Source: Streptomyces mesophilus
Lineage (GTDB): Bacteria; Actinomycetota; Actinomycetes; Streptomycetales; Streptomycetaceae
Assembly: GCF_011044995.1 (NCBI RefSeq)
Contig: NZ_JAAKZW010000066.1
Coordinates: 1-34,528, forward strand
Direction of reading: 5' to 3'
DNA: 34,528 bases
How positions within the stretch are numbered: the stretch's first letter is position 1; every line of letters begins with the position of its first letter. A model generated the notes under the pieces. That model ran no database searches. It worked only from the letters and a program-made list of their open reading frames with translations, and was not told the origin of the DNA. Positions 1 to 6,861 of the stretch are shown here, piece by piece. The position numbers and the translations under genes are program-made.

Positions 1-60
1 CGCGGGAACGGTGCCATTGCCCGTGTAACTGGTACCCCGGACCGGCACCGACCCCACGAC

Positions 61-140
61 GAAACCGCACGCGCAAACGAACCGGCCGACAGCCACACAC
101 GAAACCGCAAGCGCAAACGAACCGGCCGCCAGAAGCACAC
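61..140. repeat. Two-copy 40-bp tandem repeat
   Basis: Positions 61-100 and 101-140 are two head-to-tail copies of a 40-bp unit starting GAAACCGCA. The first 28 bases differ at one position and the ends are more diverged. It lies in the 292-bp stretch before the first gene. I see no convincing coding region in 1-292, only this repeat, a short GGGGGC/GCCCCC hairpin at 197-211, and the inverted repeat at 232-254. Confidence 0.8.
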
Positions 141-196
141 GACACAGAACCCACCACAGCAGGGGGCCTGGGGGCGTAAGCCACCAGCGGGGGACC

Positions 197-211
197 GGGG
201 GCGGAGCCCCC
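197..211. other. Short GC hairpin, terminator-like without U-tract
   Basis: A perfect 6-bp stem (197-202 with 206-211) closes a 3-base loop. No T-run follows. It could end transcription of a gene left of the window, but the evidence is only the hairpin. Confidence 0.3.
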
Positions 212-231
212 GTGACCAGACCCCTCGGGCT

Positions 232-254
232 CGATTGACGGGAGGCGTCAATCG
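232..254. promoter_or_regulatory. Perfect 9-bp inverted repeat, candidate operator of the ArsR-type regulator
   Basis: The arms CGATTGACG (232-240) and CGTCAATCG (246-254) are exact reverse complements separated by 5 bases. The element ends 38 bp before the start codon of the ArsR-type regulator at 293. ArsR-family proteins usually bind such dyads over their own promoters, so autoregulation is a natural inference. A terminator is less likely because no T-run follows and the arms are not GC-clamped like the clear terminators in this window. Confidence 0.5.
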
Positions 255-292
255 GGGGTCGGGGCGTGGGCGGCGGCAGGCAGACTGAGGGC

Positions 293-1417
293 ATGAGCTT
301 CAGCCTCGACATCAGCACCCTGCCGCAGGAGCGGCTCCACGAGCGGATAGCCGTCGTGCCCTCCCCGCTGGCGGAGCTGAGCATGACCCTGCACGCGCTC
401 GCGGAGCCGGGCCACCATCCGGGGCTGCAGGGCTGGGCCACATCCGTGATGGCCGGACTCGACCAGTGCCTCGCGGAGATGCTGTGCGAGGCGGACTTTC
501 TGTGGCGGTCCACGTTCTCGGACATCTTCATGCCGTTCTCCGGCCTGACCGACCCCGCGGCGCTGCCCGCAGGCACCCTCGCCGAGGAGCTCGACCAGCT
601 GGACAAGCTGGACGACGAGCAGTTCGTCGACGCGGCGCTCGAGTTCACCTGCACCCTGGCGTACGGAAAGCTGGCCGCGGCCCCGCTGCTCTCGGACCCG
701 GCCGCCCGGCAGCGCGTGCTCGAACTGGCCGCGACCCGCGGGGCCCGGCAGGTGCAGTTCACCCAGCGGCTGCTCGACGATCCGCCGGCCGTCCGCGGCT
801 GGATCCGGCGGCTGCTGCTCGACTGCGACGAGGCGTTCTTCGGGGACGTATGGGCGCGGGTGCACCATCAGCTCGCCGCCGACGCCCGGCACAAGACCGA
901 GCTGCTGCAGCGCAAGGGGCTCGGCACGATGCTGACCTCGGCGTCCAAGGCGCTGAGCCTGTCCGGGGACGAGCGGCAGATCGAGATCGACAAGCTGGTC
1001 GTCGGGCGGGCGGCGATCCCGGAGGGCGGGACGCTGCGGCTCGTTCCCACCGTGATGGGCCGGCCGCATCTGCTGGTGCTGCACCGGTACGGGTGGACGC
1101 CGGTGATCCACTACCCGGTCGCGGGCGAGTCCCTGTCCACGGCGGCCTCGGTCGACGAGCTGACCCGCCGCATGGAGGCCCTCTCGCATCCCGTACGGAT
1201 GCGGCTGTGCCGGAACCTGGCGCGGGGCGCGTACACCACGAGCGAGCTCGTGGACGTGCACGGGATGAGCGCGCCGGAGATCTCGCGGCATCTCGCCGTG
1301 CTCAGGAAGGCCGGGCTGATCACCGCCAGGCGACGGGGCCGCTACGTGCTCCACCAGCTGGACCTGTCCAAGGTGGCCCGGTTGGGCAGCGACTTCATCG
1401 AAGGCGTGCTGCGCTGA
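293..1417 (+). CDS. DUF5937 / ArsR-family winged-helix transcriptional regulator
   Basis: A 374-residue protein. The last 80 residues (about 294-374) form an ArsR-type winged helix: a first helix around SHPVRMRLCRNL, a helix-turn-helix TTSELVDVHGMSAPEISRHL, and a wing around LITARRRGRYVLHQL. The N-terminal 290 residues match the DUF5937-type sensor region typical of long Streptomyces ArsR regulators; its ligand is unknown. No CxC-type metal motif is seen in the helix region, so metal sensing is not supported. I chose ATG 293 because a GAGG lies just upstream. An in-frame GTG at 266 would add nine Gly-rich residues without a ribosome-binding site. It has no same-strand partner, so autoregulation through the dyad at 232-254 is plausible. 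Its 3' end runs into a tandem repeat. Confidence 0.85.
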   Translation: MSFSLDISTLPQERLHERIAVVPSPLAELSMTLHALAEPGHHPGLQGWATSVMAGLDQCLAEMLCEADFLWRSTFSDIFMPFSGLTDPAALPAGTLAEELDQLDKLDDEQFVDAALEFTCTLAYGKLAAAPLLSDPAARQRVLELAATRGARQVQFTQRLLDDPPAVRGWIRRLLLDCDEAFFGDVWARVHHQLAADARHKTELLQRKGLGTMLTSASKALSLSGDERQIEIDKLVVGRAAIPEGGTLRLVPTVMGRPHLLVLHRYGWTPVIHYPVAGESLSTAASVDELTRRMEALSHPVRMRLCRNLARGAYTTSELVDVHGMSAPEISRHLAVLRKAGLITARRRGRYVLHQLDLSKVARLGSDFIEGVLR

Positions 1418-1501
1418 GCCGCCCGCGAAGGTGTGCTGAGCCGACCGCAAAGGTGTGCTGAGCCGACCGCAAAGGCATGCTGCGCCGAGCCGACCGCAGA
1501 G
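1404..1501. repeat. Four-unit imperfect tandem repeat spanning the regulator's stop codon
   Basis: Units at 1404-1430 (27 bp), 1431-1452 (22 bp), 1453-1474 (22 bp) and 1475-1501 (27 bp) share the core TGCTG...GAGCCGACCGCAAAG. The two inner units differ little, and the outer ones carry the same 5-bp expansion. The first unit is the last codons and TGA of the regulator, so the array consists of extra copies of a gene end. It fills the gap before the convergent TmrB-like gene. Confidence 0.85.
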
Positions 1502-1513
1502 CGGCCCGTCCGC

Positions 1514-2146
1514 TCAGTCGAACCTGATGTGCCTGGCCCCGGTCATCGCCCGCCGCACCCGCCCGCGCACCGGGCCGTCCGTGTTCGGCAGCAGCGTCAG
1601 GCCCGCCGACCGGGCGATCCTGTCGGCGACTTGAGGGATCGGGACCGTATCGGTCCACAGCTGCTCGGCGAACTCGGGCCGCGCCAAGGAGTCCAGACAG
1701 GCATCGAGGCGGCGCACGGCGAAGGACTCGCGCTTCAGGGGCGCGTTCTTGCCGGCCACGAACTGCAGCGCCCGGCCGAACGCCCGCTCGCGCAGCCGGT
1801 TCAGGACGGTCTCGCGCGCGGCGAGCAGCGCGAAGTGGTGGACGTCGTGGCCTCGTTCGCGCAGCCGGCCGACCGTCTCCTGGAAGTACGCGGGGTCGAT
1901 GACGGTCATCGGCACGAGAACCGGGCCGTCGTGCTTGGCGAGAGCCAGATCGAGGACTTCGTAGACCCCTTGGCGCCAGGCCGGCAGGTCCTGGAAGTCG
2001 CCGCGCGACTGGGGCGGCATCATCCGGTGCAGCCCGAAGCCCACGTGCTCCGGATCGCAGACCACGCTGCCGGGCAGCCTGCGCCGCAGCTCGTACGCGG
2101 TCTGGGTCTTGCCGCCGCCGAAGGGTCCGTTGATCCAGACGAGCAC
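1514..2146 (-). CDS. TmrB-like P-loop ATP-binding protein
   Basis: A 210-residue soluble protein with a Walker A loop GPFGGGKT at residues 7-14, directly after the first strand (MLVWIN). The layout and several stretches (WINGxFGxGKTQTA, DPExxGF, VPMTxxxPxYFxExxGRLR, VHHFxLxAxxETxxxRL, and the C-terminal HIR) resemble Bacillus TmrB, the tunicamycin-resistance ATP-binding protein. The length is close to TmrB's (about 200). Whether it acts on tunicamycin is unknown; the family also contains uncharacterised AAA/kinase-like proteins. The GTG start at 2146 lies 4 bases after the stop of the response regulator, with a GGGAG inside that gene's end. The two are therefore probably translationally coupled and co-expressed with the two-component system. 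Confidence 0.82.
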   Translation of the reverse strand: MLVWINGPFGGGKTQTAYELRRRLPGSVVCDPEHVGFGLHRMMPPQSRGDFQDLPAWRQGVYEVLDLALAKHDGPVLVPMTVIDPAYFQETVGRLRERGHDVHHFALLAARETVLNRLRERAFGRALQFVAGKNAPLKRESFAVRRLDACLDSLARPEFAEQLWTDTVPIPQVADRIARSAGLTLLPNTDGPVRGRVRRAMTGARHIRFD

Positions 2147-2150
2147 CTGC

Positions 2151-2822
2151 TCAGCTCCCGCCGCCCGCGCGCACCAGGCCCGTCTCGTACGCGAGGACGA
2201 CGACCTGCACGCGGTCGCGCAGGCCCAGCTTGGTGAGGATGCGGCCGACGTGGGTCTTCACGGTGGCCTCGGACAGGACGAGGCGTGCGGCGATCTCACC
2301 GTTCGACAGCCCCTGCGCGACAAGGATCATGACCTCGCGCTCGCGGCCGGTGAGGAGTTCCAGCTCCTTCAGGGGCGGCTGCGCGCCGGTGTTCGGGAGC
2401 ATCGGGGCGAAGCGGTCGAGCAGGCGGCGGGTCGTCGAGGGGGCCACGACCGCGTCGCCGCTGTGCACCGAGCGGATGGCGGTGAGGAGTTCGGCGGGCG
2501 GTACGTCCTTGAGCATGAAGCCGGAGGCGCCGGCCTTCAGGCCCGAGAAGGCGTACTCGTCGAGGTCGAACGTGGTCAGGATGAGCACCTTCGGCGGGTT
2601 CTCCTGCGCGCAGATACGGCGGGTCGCCTCGACCCCGTCGAGCTTCGGCATCCGCACGTCCATGAGGACCACGTCGACGGCCGTGGCCCGCAGCACGTCG
2701 ATCGCCTCGGCACCGTCGCCGGCCTCCGCGACCACCTCCATGTCCGGCTGCGCGGCGAGCACCATCCGGAACCCGGTGCGCAGCAGCACCTGGTCGTCGA
2801 CGAGCATCACGCGGATGGTCAT
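2151..2822 (-). CDS. NarL/FixJ-family response regulator
   Basis: A 223-residue two-domain regulator. The receiver domain (1-120) has the acidic pair D9/D10, phospho-acceptor D55 in VVLMDVRMPK, the conserved T83 and K105. A LuxR-type helix-turn-helix follows (about 157-212; LTGREREVMILVAQGLSNGEIAARL). It receives phosphate from the histidine kinase encoded 48 bp upstream and should bind DNA as a dimer. The ATG start is preceded by AAGGA at 5-base spacing. The gene order kinase, regulator, TmrB-like protein suggests a small envelope-stress or antibiotic-response operon, but the signal and targets cannot be read from the sequence. Confidence 0.95.
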   Translation of the reverse strand: MTIRVMLVDDQVLLRTGFRMVLAAQPDMEVVAEAGDGAEAIDVLRATAVDVVLMDVRMPKLDGVEATRRICAQENPPKVLILTTFDLDEYAFSGLKAGASGFMLKDVPPAELLTAIRSVHSGDAVVAPSTTRRLLDRFAPMLPNTGAQPPLKELELLTGREREVMILVAQGLSNGEIAARLVLSEATVKTHVGRILTKLGLRDRVQVVVLAYETGLVRAGGGS

Positions 2823-2870
2823 GGGGGTCCTTCCCGGGGACGTAAATGCCGTGGAGTGCAGTGACAGGTG

Positions 2871-4076
2871 TCAGTGGGCCGGTTTGAGCGGCAGCAGGGC
2901 GCTGATGCGGAATCCTCCGCCGGGCCGTGGCCCGGCGTCCAGGGTGCCGCCGACCATGCCGACGCGTTCGCGCATCCCGATCAGACCATGGCCGCGGCCG
3001 TCGGCGCCGCCGTCCTCGTACAGCTCATGGGGTGCGCCCTTGCCGTCGTCCTCGACGAGCAGCCCGAGGCCGTCGTCGAAGTAGACGATGCGCACGCTGG
3101 CTCCGGCGTTGGGCCCGCCGTGCTTACGGGTGTTCGTGAGGGCTTCCTGCACGATGCGGTACGCGGTCAGCTCCACGCCACTGGGCAGCGGGCGCGCGGT
3201 GCCCTCGACCTTGAAGTCGACGGTGAGGCCGGATGCGCGGCACTGGCCGATCAGGTCGTCGATCTGCTCGACATCGGGCTGCGGCACGTACTCACCGCCC
3301 TCGGCGGGCTCTCCTGTACGCAGGACACCGAGCAGCCGGCGCATCTCGGCAAGCGCCTGGCGGCCGGTGCCCGAGATCGTCTCGAGGGCCTTCTTCGCCT
3401 GGTCGGGGGCCTGGTCCATGACGTACGCGGCGCCGTCGGCCTGGACGACCATCACGGACACGTTGTGCGCGACGACGTCGTGCAGCTCCCGGGCGATCCG
3501 GGCCCGCTCGGCGGCGACCGCGACCTTGGCCTGTGCCTCGCGCTCCTGCTCGAGGCGGGTGGCGCGCTCCTCGAGCTGGGCGAAGTAGGCGCGGCGGGTG
3601 CGCAGGGAGTCGCCCATGACCCAGGCGAGCAGGAACGGGACGATCATGAAGCCGGTGAGCAGGATGGTGCCCAGCGTGCCCGTGCCGTTGTCCTCGTGCC
3701 AGCGCAGCTGGGCGAGCGGGGCGGCGACGAGGCCGCCGCCGAGGGCGAAGCGGCGGGCCCAGGTGACGTCGCGGGTGGCGACCGTGTAGATGACGACGAG
3801 CATCGCGAAGTTCGCGACCATCACGTCGTTGTCGGTGATCAGCTGGACGAGCCCGCCGGCCGCGACGAGCAGCAGCATCTTCTCGGGGGCACGGCGGCGC
3901 ACGGCGACGGCGAGGCACTGGACGAGCGCGAGGATCACGGTCAGTACGTCGGGGTCGCGGGTCTCCTGACTGGCCTCCGTGGCGAGTCCCACGGCGGTCA
4001 CCGCGAACAGCACGACAGCCCAGAAGCTGTCGACACCGGTGGGGTGTCTGCGGAGGAAGTCGTAGAGGCGCTGCAC
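2871..4076 (-). CDS. DesK/NarX-type sensor histidine kinase
   Basis: About 401 residues. Several hydrophobic segments in the first 160 residues form a membrane sensor with little extracytoplasmic material. A coiled linker follows (about 165-190), then a HisKA_3 dimerisation domain with phospho-acceptor histidine H199 in ARELHDVVAHNVSVM, and a HATPase_c domain with N-box EALTNTRKHG, G1 VEDDGKG and G2 GHGLIGMRERV. It pairs with the NarL-type regulator downstream. I chose GTG 4076 (MQRLYDFLRR) as the likely start by family habit; GTG 4103 would add nine residues. Neither has a strong ribosome-binding site. Membrane signals or cell-wall stress are plausible inputs, by inference only. Confidence 0.9.
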   Translation of the reverse strand: MQRLYDFLRRHPTGVDSFWAVVLFAVTAVGLATEASQETRDPDVLTVILALVQCLAVAVRRRAPEKMLLLVAAGGLVQLITDNDVMVANFAMLVVIYTVATRDVTWARRFALGGGLVAAPLAQLRWHEDNGTGTLGTILLTGFMIVPFLLAWVMGDSLRTRRAYFAQLEERATRLEQEREAQAKVAVAAERARIARELHDVVAHNVSVMVVQADGAAYVMDQAPDQAKKALETISGTGRQALAEMRRLLGVLRTGEPAEGGEYVPQPDVEQIDDLIGQCRASGLTVDFKVEGTARPLPSGVELTAYRIVQEALTNTRKHGGPNAGASVRIVYFDDGLGLLVEDDGKGAPHELYEDGGADGRGHGLIGMRERVGMVGGTLDAGPRPGGGFRISALLPLKPAH

Positions 4077-4212
4077 GTAACCCAGCGTAGATACGGGGGG
4101 CACGTGCTGGGGTCAACCGCAGGGGCGATACGTGGGTGGGGGGCGTACTCCCCAAGGTGGAGGCGGTGGTCGTATGTGCTGAGGGTGAGGGGTGGTTTCC
4201 TGGGGGTTCCGA

Positions 4213-4254
4213 CCAGCCCGGCCGTACGATCCGAGCAGTCCGGCCGTACGAGGA
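4213..4254. repeat. Two-copy ~20-bp repeat upstream of the HEAT-repeat gene
   Basis: The core CCGGCCGTACGA occurs twice about 21 bp apart, the second copy running into the AAGGA ribosome-binding site of the gene at 4265. It belongs to the set of short duplications found at gene boundaries in this window. Confidence 0.55.
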
Positions 4255-4264
4255 AGGAACCGAG

Positions 4265-4948
4265 GTGACCGTCGTGGAGCAGGTCGAGGAGCTGATGGCC
4301 GAGCTTGCCGCTCTCGAGGAGCCGAAGGTCCGGGCCGTGAACGAGAAGCACGGGGACGACCACGGGGTGAACCTCGGCAAGCTGCGGGCCATCGCCAAGC
4401 GGCTGAAGACGCAGCAGGAGCTCGCCGTCGACCTGTGGGCGACCGACGACACCGCGGCGAAGCTGCTCGCGCTGCTGATCTGCCGGCCGAAGGCCTTCGG
4501 GCGCGATGAGCTCGACGCCATGCTGCGGCAGTCCCGTACGCCCAAGGTGCAGGACTGGCTCGTGAACTACGTGGTCAAGAAGAGCAAGCACGCCGAGGAG
4601 CTGCGGCTCGCCTGGACCGACGACCCCGATCCGGTCGTCGCGAGCGCGGGCTGGGCGCTGACCGGCGAGCGTGTCCTGAAGAAGCCCGAGGGGCTCGATC
4701 TCGGCGGGCTGCTCGATGTGATCGAGGCCGGGATGAAGGACGCACCGGAGCGCCTGCAGTGGGCGATGAACATGGTGCTCGGCCATATCGGCATCGAGCA
4801 CCCCGCCTACCGGGCCCGCGCGCTCGCCATCGGTGAGCGCCTCGAGGTGCTCAAGGACTATCCGACCTCGCCGGGCTGCGTCTCTCCGTATGTCCCGGTC
4901 TGGATCGACGAGATGGTGCGGCGGCAGGAAGCCGCGACCGCCGGATAG
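4265..4948 (+). CDS. AlkD-like DNA alkylation repair / HEAT-repeat protein
   Basis: A 227-residue, almost wholly alpha-helical protein resembling the AlkC/AlkD family (PF08713). That family folds as HEAT-like repeats, and its founding members excise N3- and N7-alkylated purines. Recognisable pieces are the N-terminal VRAVNEKHGDDHGVNLGKLRAIAKRLK, the LWATDDTAAKLLALLICRP helix, and WLVNYVVKKS. The region before GWALTGERV carries WTDDPDPVV, as in family members. Catalytic activity is not assured, since many actinobacterial members are uncharacterised. GTG 4265 is preceded by AAGGA at good spacing; longer in-frame starts upstream lack one. It is monocistronic and converges on the PH-domain gene with only 31 bp between. 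Confidence 0.8.
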   Translation: MTVVEQVEELMAELAALEEPKVRAVNEKHGDDHGVNLGKLRAIAKRLKTQQELAVDLWATDDTAAKLLALLICRPKAFGRDELDAMLRQSRTPKVQDWLVNYVVKKSKHAEELRLAWTDDPDPVVASAGWALTGERVLKKPEGLDLGGLLDVIEAGMKDAPERLQWAMNMVLGHIGIEHPAYRARALAIGERLEVLKDYPTSPGCVSPYVPVWIDEMVRRQEAATAG

Positions 4949-4979
4949 TCATCGGCAGGCAGCCTCAGCCGCCGAGCAG

Positions 4980-6314
4980 TCACGCCCCCGCTTGCGACAT
5001 CCACCGGTCAGGACCGGCCGCCCGGCGTCCCGTACGGGAGCGTTCGGCCTGGGACTCCAGGAGGTCCGAGGCCTCGGCGGACGGCCTGAGGCGGGCCGCG
5101 ACCGAGGTGTTGGCGCCGGTCTCGACGTGCACGTCGGCCACCTTGTGCCGCCGCATCCACGGTCCTTGCACCAGCCGTACGCTCTGCACCTTGGCGTGCG
5201 GGACGAGCGAGAGCTTGCGGCGCAGCCGGCCGTGGCGGGCGGCGAAGACGGTCTCGGTGACGGCGAGGCCGTAGCCGCGCCACCACAGCGGGACGCACCA
5301 GCGGGCCGAGGACGGCGGCCGGGACAGTTCGGACGGCACCACGACCCCCGGCAGGATCCGCTCGATCACCGCTTCCGCCACGGCGCGGGGCGCCACCGGC
5401 ACCAGGACGTCGTTGGAGGATCCGGCGACGTCCAGCTCGATACGGACCCAGCCGCGCCGCCGCCAAAGCAGCGGCTCGACGATGTGCACCGTCTGCACCC
5501 GGCCCGGCGGCACCGTCTCGTGGGCCTTGTCGAGCAGTCCGTGGTCGAGGCGGAGGCCGTCCTGGGAGGCGCCCACCGTCCAGTCGTACTCCTTGATGAA
5601 GCGCCCCACGCTGCTCGCCCCCGCCGCACCGAGCAGCGGCAGCCCGGTGCCGATGACCAGCGGAAGCGACTCGGTGAGGAACCACAGCACGACGGGGACG
5701 GTGATGCCGGTGATCGCCCAGGCCCACATTCCGCCGGAGAGGACCAGGGACATGGCGAGCATGTTCGGCGGTACGTGGAGCAGGACCGCGGCCGGTGCCT
5801 CGCCCACCTCGCGGGCGTGCTCGGGCGCGAACCCGGCCGCGCGGGCGAGGAGTTCGGCACGCAGGGCGCGGGCGTCGGGCTCGCTCAGATAGGCCAGCTC
5901 GTCCTTCTTGTCCGCGCCGATGACGTCCATCTTCAGCTTGGTGACGCCCAGGAAACGGGCGAGCAGCGGCTGGTTGAGGTCGACGGCCTGGAGGCGGTCG
6001 AGCCGGATGTGCGCGGTGCGGCGGAAGAGCAGGCCGGTGCGAATCCGCAGCTCGGTGTCGGTGACCGAGAAGTGCGTGAACCACCAGGTGAGGAAGCCGT
6101 AGAGGGAGGCGACGAGCACCAGTGCGCCACCCGCGAGCAGCACGGTTTCGGCGGCGAGGTCGGAGACCCTGCGGTACGCGCCGTCCGGGTCGTGGAACGC
6201 CCAGCCCGCACCGACCGCGACCGGCGCCCAGGCGCGGCGCAGCGGGGTGACGGGGTGCAGGCGCCGCTCGACGACAGGAGCAGATGTCTCTTCGGTCCCC
6301 GGCGTCTCGTTCAC
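4980..6314 (-). CDS. Large bacterial PH-domain (bPH2, YdbT-like) membrane protein
   Basis: A 444-residue membrane protein with repeated bPH2-type modules. One is around TDTELRIRTGLLFRRTAHIRLDRLQAVD, another around DGLRLDHGLLDKAHETVPPGRVQTV, and a third near the C-terminus around FAARHGRLRRKLSLVPHAKVQSVRL. Hydrophobic segments are at about residues 50-85 and 205-250. The organisation matches the YdbT/DUF304 family, which occurs as a pair with a smaller YdbS protein. The family's role is unknown, though membrane-protein quality control or resistance to membrane-active agents has been suggested. GTG 6314 overlaps the stop of the upstream PH gene (GTGA), so the two are translationally coupled and probably form a complex. 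Confidence 0.87.
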   Translation of the reverse strand: MNETPGTEETSAPVVERRLHPVTPLRRAWAPVAVGAGWAFHDPDGAYRRVSDLAAETVLLAGGALVLVASLYGFLTWWFTHFSVTDTELRIRTGLLFRRTAHIRLDRLQAVDLNQPLLARFLGVTKLKMDVIGADKKDELAYLSEPDARALRAELLARAAGFAPEHAREVGEAPAAVLLHVPPNMLAMSLVLSGGMWAWAITGITVPVVLWFLTESLPLVIGTGLPLLGAAGASSVGRFIKEYDWTVGASQDGLRLDHGLLDKAHETVPPGRVQTVHIVEPLLWRRRGWVRIELDVAGSSNDVLVPVAPRAVAEAVIERILPGVVVPSELSRPPSSARWCVPLWWRGYGLAVTETVFAARHGRLRRKLSLVPHAKVQSVRLVQGPWMRRHKVADVHVETGANTSVAARLRPSAEASDLLESQAERSRTGRRAAGPDRWMSQAGA

Positions 6315-6808
6315 AGCCCCGCCGATCGGGCCTCGCCCAGTTCGGTCAGCCGGTCCCGCAGCCGTTCGGCCTCGGCGGGGTCGAGCCCCGGGATGGTGGC
6401 GTCCGTCGCGGCCGCGGCGGTGTGCAGCTGAAGCGAGGCAAGCCCGAACTTCCGCTGCAGCGGCCCCGATTCGACCTCCACCAGCTGCATCCGCCCGTAC
6501 GGGACGACCGTCTCCTCGCGCCACATCACCCCGCGCTGGATCAGCAGGTCGTCCGCGCGCTCGGCGTACCGCCACGAGCGCCAGTTCCGCCCGAGCATGG
6601 GCCAGCCCCACACCAGGAAGAACCCGGGGATCAGCGCGAACAGCGCCCACCCGGGAGCGGCGAACAGCCACAGGAGCACGGCCGTGGCGGCCGTGACCGG
6701 CACGAGCCACAGCACGAGCAGCAGCCTGCGCAGCCTGAGCATCGCGGCCGGCAGCCCCTGCCACTCGGGGTCCGTCCGTGCCGGTACCCCGGCGGCTCCA
6801 CTTGTCAT
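6311..6808 (-). CDS. Small bacterial PH-domain (bPH2, YdbS-like) membrane protein
   Basis: About 165 residues. Two closely spaced transmembrane helices (about 27-60: LLLVLWLVPVTAATAVLLWLF and ALFALIPGFFLVWGW) are followed by one bPH2 domain containing ADDLLIQRGVMWREETVVPYGRMQLVEVESGPLQRKFGLASLQLHTA, the typical DUF304 core. It is first in a two-gene unit and overlaps the larger PH protein by 4 bp. I chose ATG 6808 after a G-rich stretch; GTG 6829 or 6838 would add 7-10 residues. Its promoter must lie in the roughly 50 bp shared with nuoD2. Confidence 0.87.
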   Translation of the reverse strand: MTSGAAGVPARTDPEWQGLPAAMLRLRRLLLVLWLVPVTAATAVLLWLFAAPGWALFALIPGFFLVWGWPMLGRNWRSWRYAERADDLLIQRGVMWREETVVPYGRMQLVEVESGPLQRKFGLASLQLHTAAAATDATIPGLDPAEAERLRDRLTELGEARSAGL

Positions 6809-6861
6809 CCCCGTATCCCCTGCCTTCACGCCTACCACCCTACGTACGAGAGACTGTTCGC

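Noticed and set aside
9..50. Inverted repeat CGGTGCC (9-15) / GGCACCG (44-50)
   Set aside because: Seven-base arms 28 bases apart are expected by chance in such GC-rich DNA; no gene context supports it.
61..140. CRISPR array at the left end
   Set aside because: Only two units, contiguous and without distinct spacers; it is a simple tandem duplication. The same holds for the other arrays in the window.
439..443. FtsH HEGGH (protein residues) as a defective active site
   Set aside because: The zinc-binding histidines and catalytic glutamate of HExxH are all present; only a variable position differs from the common HEAGH.
2868..4268. Plus-strand open frame opposite the histidine kinase
   Set aside because: The kinase H-box and ATP-binding motifs on the minus strand are unmistakable; the opposite frame is a GC shadow.
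4980..6764. Long form of the larger PH-domain protein starting at 6764
   Set aside because: The extra 150 residues are the wrong frame of the smaller PH gene; the GTGA overlap at 6311-6314 gives a clean start.
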